Shown one piece after another: positions 60,100-64,000 of a stretch of 64,000 nt of DNA. A program made the translations under genes and the position numbers. Origin of the DNA: an uncultured Bacteroidota bacterium. Its GTDB lineage: Bacteria; Bacteroidota; Bacteroidia; Flavobacteriales; Flavobacteriaceae. The stretch covers positions 1 to 64,000 of the forward strand of contig CACONV010000001.1 in assembly GCA_902628605.1 (NCBI GenBank), given 5' to 3'. Position 1 is the stretch's first letter, and every line of letters begins with the position of its first letter. The notes under the pieces are model-generated. The model did not search any database, had not been told where the DNA came from, and worked only from the letters and a program-made list of their open reading frames with translations.

Positions 60100-62377
60100 T
60101 TAATTTGTACTTATTTGAATCAAATTTTTCGCAATCTATTGGTATCGTAACTATCTCAGGCGCTTCAAAATCGTCTTGAGAGATACCAAGGTTTTGATTT
60201 TCATAAACATCCTTCATATATAAAGCCCATATTGGAAGAGCCATTGATGCTCCTTGACCAAAAGCTATATCTTCAAAGTGAATTGACCTGTCTTCACCCC
60301 CTACCCAAACTCCAGTAACTAAGTTAGGTACAATTCCCATAAACCATCCATCTGATTGGTTTTGAGTAGTACCTGTTTTGCCAGCTATAGGGTTTTTGAA
60401 TTGGTAGGGATAACCTGTTACAATCGTTTTGTAAGCATAGTTGTTTTCCTCAGCCCCACTGTGCCTTAATCTCTGACCCGAACCACTTTCTGTAACTCCT
60501 TTCATTAAATTTAGGGTTACGTAGGCGGTTTCTTCACTTAATACATCTTTTGTCTCAGGAACTACTTCGTAAACAACAGTCCCATTTTTGTCCTCTATAG
60601 TAGTTACCATAATAGGTTCAACATAAATTCCTTTATTTGCAAATGTACCATATGCTCCAACCATCTCAAATAAGCTTATATCTGGGGAACCTAAAGCGAT
60701 TGATGGAACTTTTGGCAAATACGATTTTATTCCCATTTTTCTAGCTAAACCTACTACAGGCTGAGGGCCTACTTTATCCATTAATCTTGCACTAATAGTA
60801 TTAACTGAATTAGCCAAGGCGTTTTTTAATGTTCTCATTTTTCCATATTTGTCTCCTGAGTTTTTGGGGCACCAGGCCTCTACGTTGCCGTGTTTAAAGG
60901 GCTCAATACAAAATAGCGCATCAGGGAGAATTTCACATGGAGATAACCGCAATTGGTCAATCGCTGTAGCATATAAAAAAGGTTTAAAAGTCGAGCCAAT
61001 TTGTCTTCTACCTTGCTTAACCTGATCATATTGAAAATGTTTATAGTTAAAACCTCCAACCCATACTTTTACATGGCCAGTCGATGGCTCCATAGACATC
61101 ATTGAAGCTCTTAAAAAATGTTTATAATATCTTATAGAATCTAAAGGAGACATTACCGTATCTCTTTCCCCTTTCCAATCAAACACTGTCATTGGCGTGG
61201 GTGTTGAAAATGACTCACTTATTTCCTGCTCTGATTTTCCATTTAACTTCATCACCCTCCATCTTTCAGATCTTTTTGCTGATAGGTTAAGCAGAGTGTC
61301 AATTTGACCTTCTCTTAAGTCTAAGAAAGGTGCAGTGGGATTTAGCTCAATAGTATTTTGTTTGAAAAATTCTTTTTGTAAGTTGCTCATGTGGGTATTA
61401 ACAGACCTTTCAGCAATATCTTGCAGTCTAGAGTCTATTGTAGTATAAATTTTAAGTCCGTCCCTGTATATATCGTAATACTCGCCATCTTGTTTAGGAT
61501 TTTCCTTCACCCACTTTTGCATAAAATTTTGAATGTAAGCCCTAAAATATGTAGCCAGTCCCTCCCTATGTGAGTCAGGTGTAAATTTGACAATTATTGG
61601 TAGCTCTTTTAATGAATCCAACTCATTTTTTGATAAGAGTTCATTTCTAAACATTTGATTAAAAACAATATTTCTTCTATCTGTTGTTAATTTAAGTCTT
61701 CTCCTAGGATTGTAAAGTGATGAGTTTTTAAGCATTCCCACTAAGGTGGCAGATTCTTCTAACAACAGGTCCGCTGGTTTTTTATTGAAATAAATCTTTG
61801 CTGCTGACTCAATTCCGTCAGCTTGGTAGCCAAAATCGTAAATATTCAGGTACATTGCAATTATTTCATTTTTAGTAAATCTTCTTTCCAATTTTACGGC
61901 TAGGACCCATTCTTTTACTTTTTGTATGATGGCTTCAACTTTATTTCTTGAACGAACACCTACAAACAATTGGCGGGCTAACTGTTGAGTAATTGTGCTA
62001 GCACCCCCCTTTTTCCCTAAATAAAAAATTGCTCTTAAAGTGCCTTTGAAGTCAATACCAGAATGACTGTAAAACCTCTCATCTTCAGTTGCAATTAAAG
62101 CTTCAATAATATTATCTGGTAATTGAGAAAAACTAATAGGAGTCCTGTTGTCATTCAAATAAAATTTACCCAAAACAACGCCATCGGATGAGTAAATAGC
62201 TGTTGCCAAATTTGTTTTGGGATTTTCTAACTGTTCAATTGAGGGCATTTCTCCAAGTTTACCTGTTGCAGCCGAAATGAATACAATTGCCAAAAATAAT
62301 ATCGGGATTAAATATATAATCCACAATAAAACTATATATCCTGTGTATTTTTTGTTTTTTTTTAACTTCTTACTCAT
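60062..62377 (-). CDS. mrcA: Bifunctional penicillin-binding protein 1A
   Basis: A 771-residue class A PBP. I choose ATG 62375-62377 (MSKKLKKNKKYTG), as the 24 codons before it overlap gldH and have no family pattern. A transmembrane helix (YIVLLWIIYLIPILFLAIVF) is followed by the GT51 domain: ATEDERFYSHSGIDFKGTLRAI (catalytic Glu), KGGASTITQQLARQLF. The transpeptidase part has RRQIGSTFKPFLYATAI (Ser-x-x-Lys), NSVNTIS (SxN) and AGKTGTTQNQSD (KTG). It polymerises and crosslinks peptidoglycan. Overlaps the gldH stop by 8 bases. Confidence 0.95.
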   Translation of the reverse strand: MSKKLKKNKKYTGYIVLLWIIYLIPILFLAIVFISAATGKLGEMPSIEQLENPKTNLATAIYSSDGVVLGKFYLNDNRTPISFSQLPDNIIEALIATEDERFYSHSGIDFKGTLRAIFYLGKKGGASTITQQLARQLFVGVRSRNKVEAIIQKVKEWVLAVKLERRFTKNEIIAMYLNIYDFGYQADGIESAAKIYFNKKPADLLLEESATLVGMLKNSSLYNPRRRLKLTTDRRNIVFNQMFRNELLSKNELDSLKELPIIVKFTPDSHREGLATYFRAYIQNFMQKWVKENPKQDGEYYDIYRDGLKIYTTIDSRLQDIAERSVNTHMSNLQKEFFKQNTIELNPTAPFLDLREGQIDTLLNLSAKRSERWRVMKLNGKSEQEISESFSTPTPMTVFDWKGERDTVMSPLDSIRYYKHFLRASMMSMEPSTGHVKVWVGGFNYKHFQYDQVKQGRRQIGSTFKPFLYATAIDQLRLSPCEILPDALFCIEPFKHGNVEAWCPKNSGDKYGKMRTLKNALANSVNTISARLMDKVGPQPVVGLARKMGIKSYLPKVPSIALGSPDISLFEMVGAYGTFANKGIYVEPIMVTTIEDKNGTVVYEVVPETKDVLSEETAYVTLNLMKGVTESGSGQRLRHSGAEENNYAYKTIVTGYPYQFKNPIAGKTGTTQNQSDGWFMGIVPNLVTGVWVGGEDRSIHFEDIAFGQGASMALPIWALYMKDVYENQNLGISQDDFEAPEIVTIPIDCEKFDSNKYKLIGTDEDLEDLGF

Positions 62378-62858
62378 TTGATATTTTCTCAATTGACAAG
62401 CCAAGGGATAAAATCCCAAATAAATTTTTATCTCCTTTGATTTGGCCAATTTTTCTGTTTGCCTGCTTTATTTCAAAAATATAAGGGGGTGAGAAAAACG
62501 GTTTCCAATTTCTCTTCCATGATAATTTACTCTCTTTAATACTAGAGAATCCTTTACCAAGCCACTCTCCTTTATTGTTCGCCATTACATATTCTAATGT
62601 ATCCGTTTCGTAAACTTTTTTATTTGATTTTAAACTTGCAATAAGAAAAATATTTGAAAAGGGGTAGTCATTGTTGTTTCGTACATAAAAGAAAATGTTA
62701 GAAGAAAAATCAATGGTGTCAGTTATTTCAAACTTGATTGGTTCTTCAAGATTCCAACCATTTAAAATTTCTTTATCAATTCTTACTGTATTTCTGTCAA
62801 AACAACTCAATAAGAAACAAAATGTTAAAATCGATATAATCCATTTCATTGTATTCAT
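62370..62858 (-). CDS. gldH: Gliding motility lipoprotein GldH
   Basis: A 162-residue lipoprotein (signal ending LLSC) with the GldH pattern: KEILNGWNLEEPIKFEITDTIDFSSNIFFYVRNNNDYPFSNIFLIASL, DTLEYVMANNKGEWLGKGFSSIKESKLSWKRN, and the final YIFEIKQANRKIGQIKGDKNLFGILSLGLSIEK. GldH is needed for flavobacterial gliding, probably as an outer-membrane-associated partner. Its stop overlaps the start of the PBP1A gene by 8 bases. No other gld or spr gene is in view. The start may be three codons later (Met4). Confidence 0.87.
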   Translation of the reverse strand: MNTMKWIISILTFCFLLSCFDRNTVRIDKEILNGWNLEEPIKFEITDTIDFSSNIFFYVRNNNDYPFSNIFLIASLKSNKKVYETDTLEYVMANNKGEWLGKGFSSIKESKLSWKRNWKPFFSPPYIFEIKQANRKIGQIKGDKNLFGILSLGLSIEKISNE

Positions 62859-62874
62859 AAGATGAATGATAATT

Positions 62875-63879
62875 TTAGGTTTTTTTATAAATTCTTTTAC
62901 TTGTTTTTTCTCCTTTTCTTAAATTTTTTTGTTCCTCTAAACTAAGATTATTAATATTTAGACAATCAATTGAACAACATCCATTCAATGATTCATTGCA
63001 TCTGTCACATTGTATAAATAACAAATTACAAGCAACATTTGAACAGTTTACATGATTATCAGATTTTGAACCACATTGATGACAATTTGAAATTACATCA
63101 TTTGTTATCTTCTCAGATAAACGATTATCGAAAACAAAATTTTTACCTATGAATTTATTTTTAAAATTGTTATTTTTTACTTGATGGACATAGTTAATTA
63201 TACCACCATCAAGCTGAAAGACATTTTTAAAACCCCTAAACTTCAAATAGGCTGAAGCCTTTTCACATCGAATTCCTCCAGTACAATAAAGAAGTATTTT
63301 TTTATTTCTATTTTCATTTTCGAATTTCTTATCTATAAAATTTATTGATTCCTTGAATGAATCAACATTAGGAGTTATAGCACCAATAAAATGACCTATC
63401 TCACTTTCATAGTGATTCCTCATATCAATGCAAGACGTTCCTTTTTCAGACAAAATTTTATTAAATTCTATTGCATTCAAATGCATGCCCACATTAGTTG
63501 GATCAAAATTTTTGTCTTGAATCCCATCTACGACTATTTGTTTCCTTATTTTAATTTTAAGTTTAAGGAAGGATTTTATGCTGTTTTTAATAGCGAAATT
63601 TAATCTTATTCCTTTTAGAGGGTCAATTTGATCTAATTCAGATGTAAAGAAACTTAATTTTTTCTTTGGTAAAGAAAGTTGTGCATTAATTCCCTCAGCA
63701 GCAACATATATTCTCCCCAACACTCCTATTTTAGACCACGAAGAAAACAAGTAGTTTCTAAAAATAGATAAATTTTTAATTTTAAAATATTTATAAAAAG
63801 ATAGTATAAGTCTTTCCTCTCCAGACTTCTCTAGAATCTCTATACTCTCGGTGTTACTTAATCTGTTATACAGATTCAT
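62875..63879 (-). CDS. trhO: Rhodanese-like tRNA uridine hydroxylase
   Basis: A 334-residue TrhO (YceA) family protein, which adds a hydroxyl to uridine 34 of certain tRNAs. An N-terminal acylphosphatase-like domain (YVAAEGINAQLSLPKK) precedes a rhodanese domain with CIDMRNHYESEIGHFIGAITPN and the active loop LLYCTGGIRCEKASAYL with its Cys. The C-terminal domain is Cys-rich (CHQCG, then CDRCNESLNGCC), probably binding zinc. It is the first gene of the right-hand group and lies 16 bases upstream of gldH, probably co-transcribed. Confidence 0.92.
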   Translation of the reverse strand: MNLYNRLSNTESIEILEKSGEERLILSFYKYFKIKNLSIFRNYLFSSWSKIGVLGRIYVAAEGINAQLSLPKKKLSFFTSELDQIDPLKGIRLNFAIKNSIKSFLKLKIKIRKQIVVDGIQDKNFDPTNVGMHLNAIEFNKILSEKGTSCIDMRNHYESEIGHFIGAITPNVDSFKESINFIDKKFENENRNKKILLYCTGGIRCEKASAYLKFRGFKNVFQLDGGIINYVHQVKNNNFKNKFIGKNFVFDNRLSEKITNDVISNCHQCGSKSDNHVNCSNVACNLLFIQCDRCNESLNGCCSIDCLNINNLSLEEQKNLRKGEKTSKRIYKKT

Positions 63880-64000
63880 TTTAAAAATTTATTGCAAATT
63901 TAAATTAAATTGATAATACTTTAAAAGTATGTGACATTGTTAATAATACATTGATTTACTAAGTTAGGAAAAGAAGATAAATTGGTATTTTTAAATAAAA

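Noticed and set aside
1..64000. Mobile element or prophage
   Set aside because: No transposase, integrase, terminal repeats or phage genes are seen; the tRNA at 26110 has no adjacent integrase or direct repeat that I can find.

Overview
The window is a 64 kb piece of a low-GC, gene-dense genome of a Bacteroidota bacterium, almost certainly a marine Flavobacteriia relative. The reasons are a SusC/SusD pair, many lipoproteins with the relaxed flavobacterial lipobox, a GldH gliding lipoprotein, DUF2911 and other Bacteroidota families, promoter boxes of the TAnnTTTG type, very AT-rich spacers, and a cluster of sulfatases with an FGE-type maturase. It looks chromosomal: there is one tRNA-Ala, no transposase, integrase, rRNA or CRISPR array, and housekeeping genes (PBP1A, trhO, gldH) at the right end.

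Left part, 1-11.5 kb: a LamG/cadherin adhesin-like gene running off the left edge, a pterin dehydratase, a GH3 glycosidase coupled to a DoxX membrane protein, a serine hydrolase, an exported RidA, a large secreted IgGFc-binding-like protein and a 2-hydroxyacid dehydrogenase.

11.5-25.9 kb: an unusual run of small exported proteins. Four (11524-12204, 13376-14131, 19751-20455, 20526-21254) look like distant paralogues with a signal peptide and two alpha/beta-barrel-like halves. All four carry the same leader motif TTAACCATAAA 8-10 bases before the ATG, just after a TATATTTAC-type -7 box. Two NTF2/SnoaL-like lipoproteins carry a close variant (TAATCATAAAT). Around them lie another NTF2-like lipoprotein, an SRPBCC protein, a Dabb protein, a DUF2911 protein, an SDR, an MscS channel and a TIM-barrel isomerase. 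This is the best candidate here for an undescribed co-regulated system; its function is unknown. A phased A-tract repeat array sits upstream of one member.

26.1-35.6 kb: the tRNA, a sulfatase, an acyl-CoA dehydrogenase lacking the usual catalytic Glu, a nitroreductase, an exported ankyrin protein next to a DUF2271 protein with a flavinylation-like motif, and a DUF1080 / Gfo-Idh-MocA / ABA4-like group.

36.6-50.8 kb: a sulfated-glycan locus with four S1 sulfatases, a serine hydrolase, an exported formylglycine-generating enzyme carrying both catalytic cysteines, a SusD/SusC pair and a ThuA-like protein. No classical glycoside hydrolase is present; DUF1080, Gfo/Idh/MocA, ThuA and sugar-isomerase families in the window suggest a 3-keto-glycoside route instead (inference). 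One sulfatase has lost its ATG: the reading frame begins at ATC.

50.8-64 kb: a DUF885-like protein, a CE1-like esterase, a prolyl oligopeptidase, a fructosamine kinase, three tiny membrane proteins in a row, a class V aminotransferase, a beta-barrel protein, and a compact minus-strand envelope run gldH-PBP1A-lpxR-like preceded by trhO.
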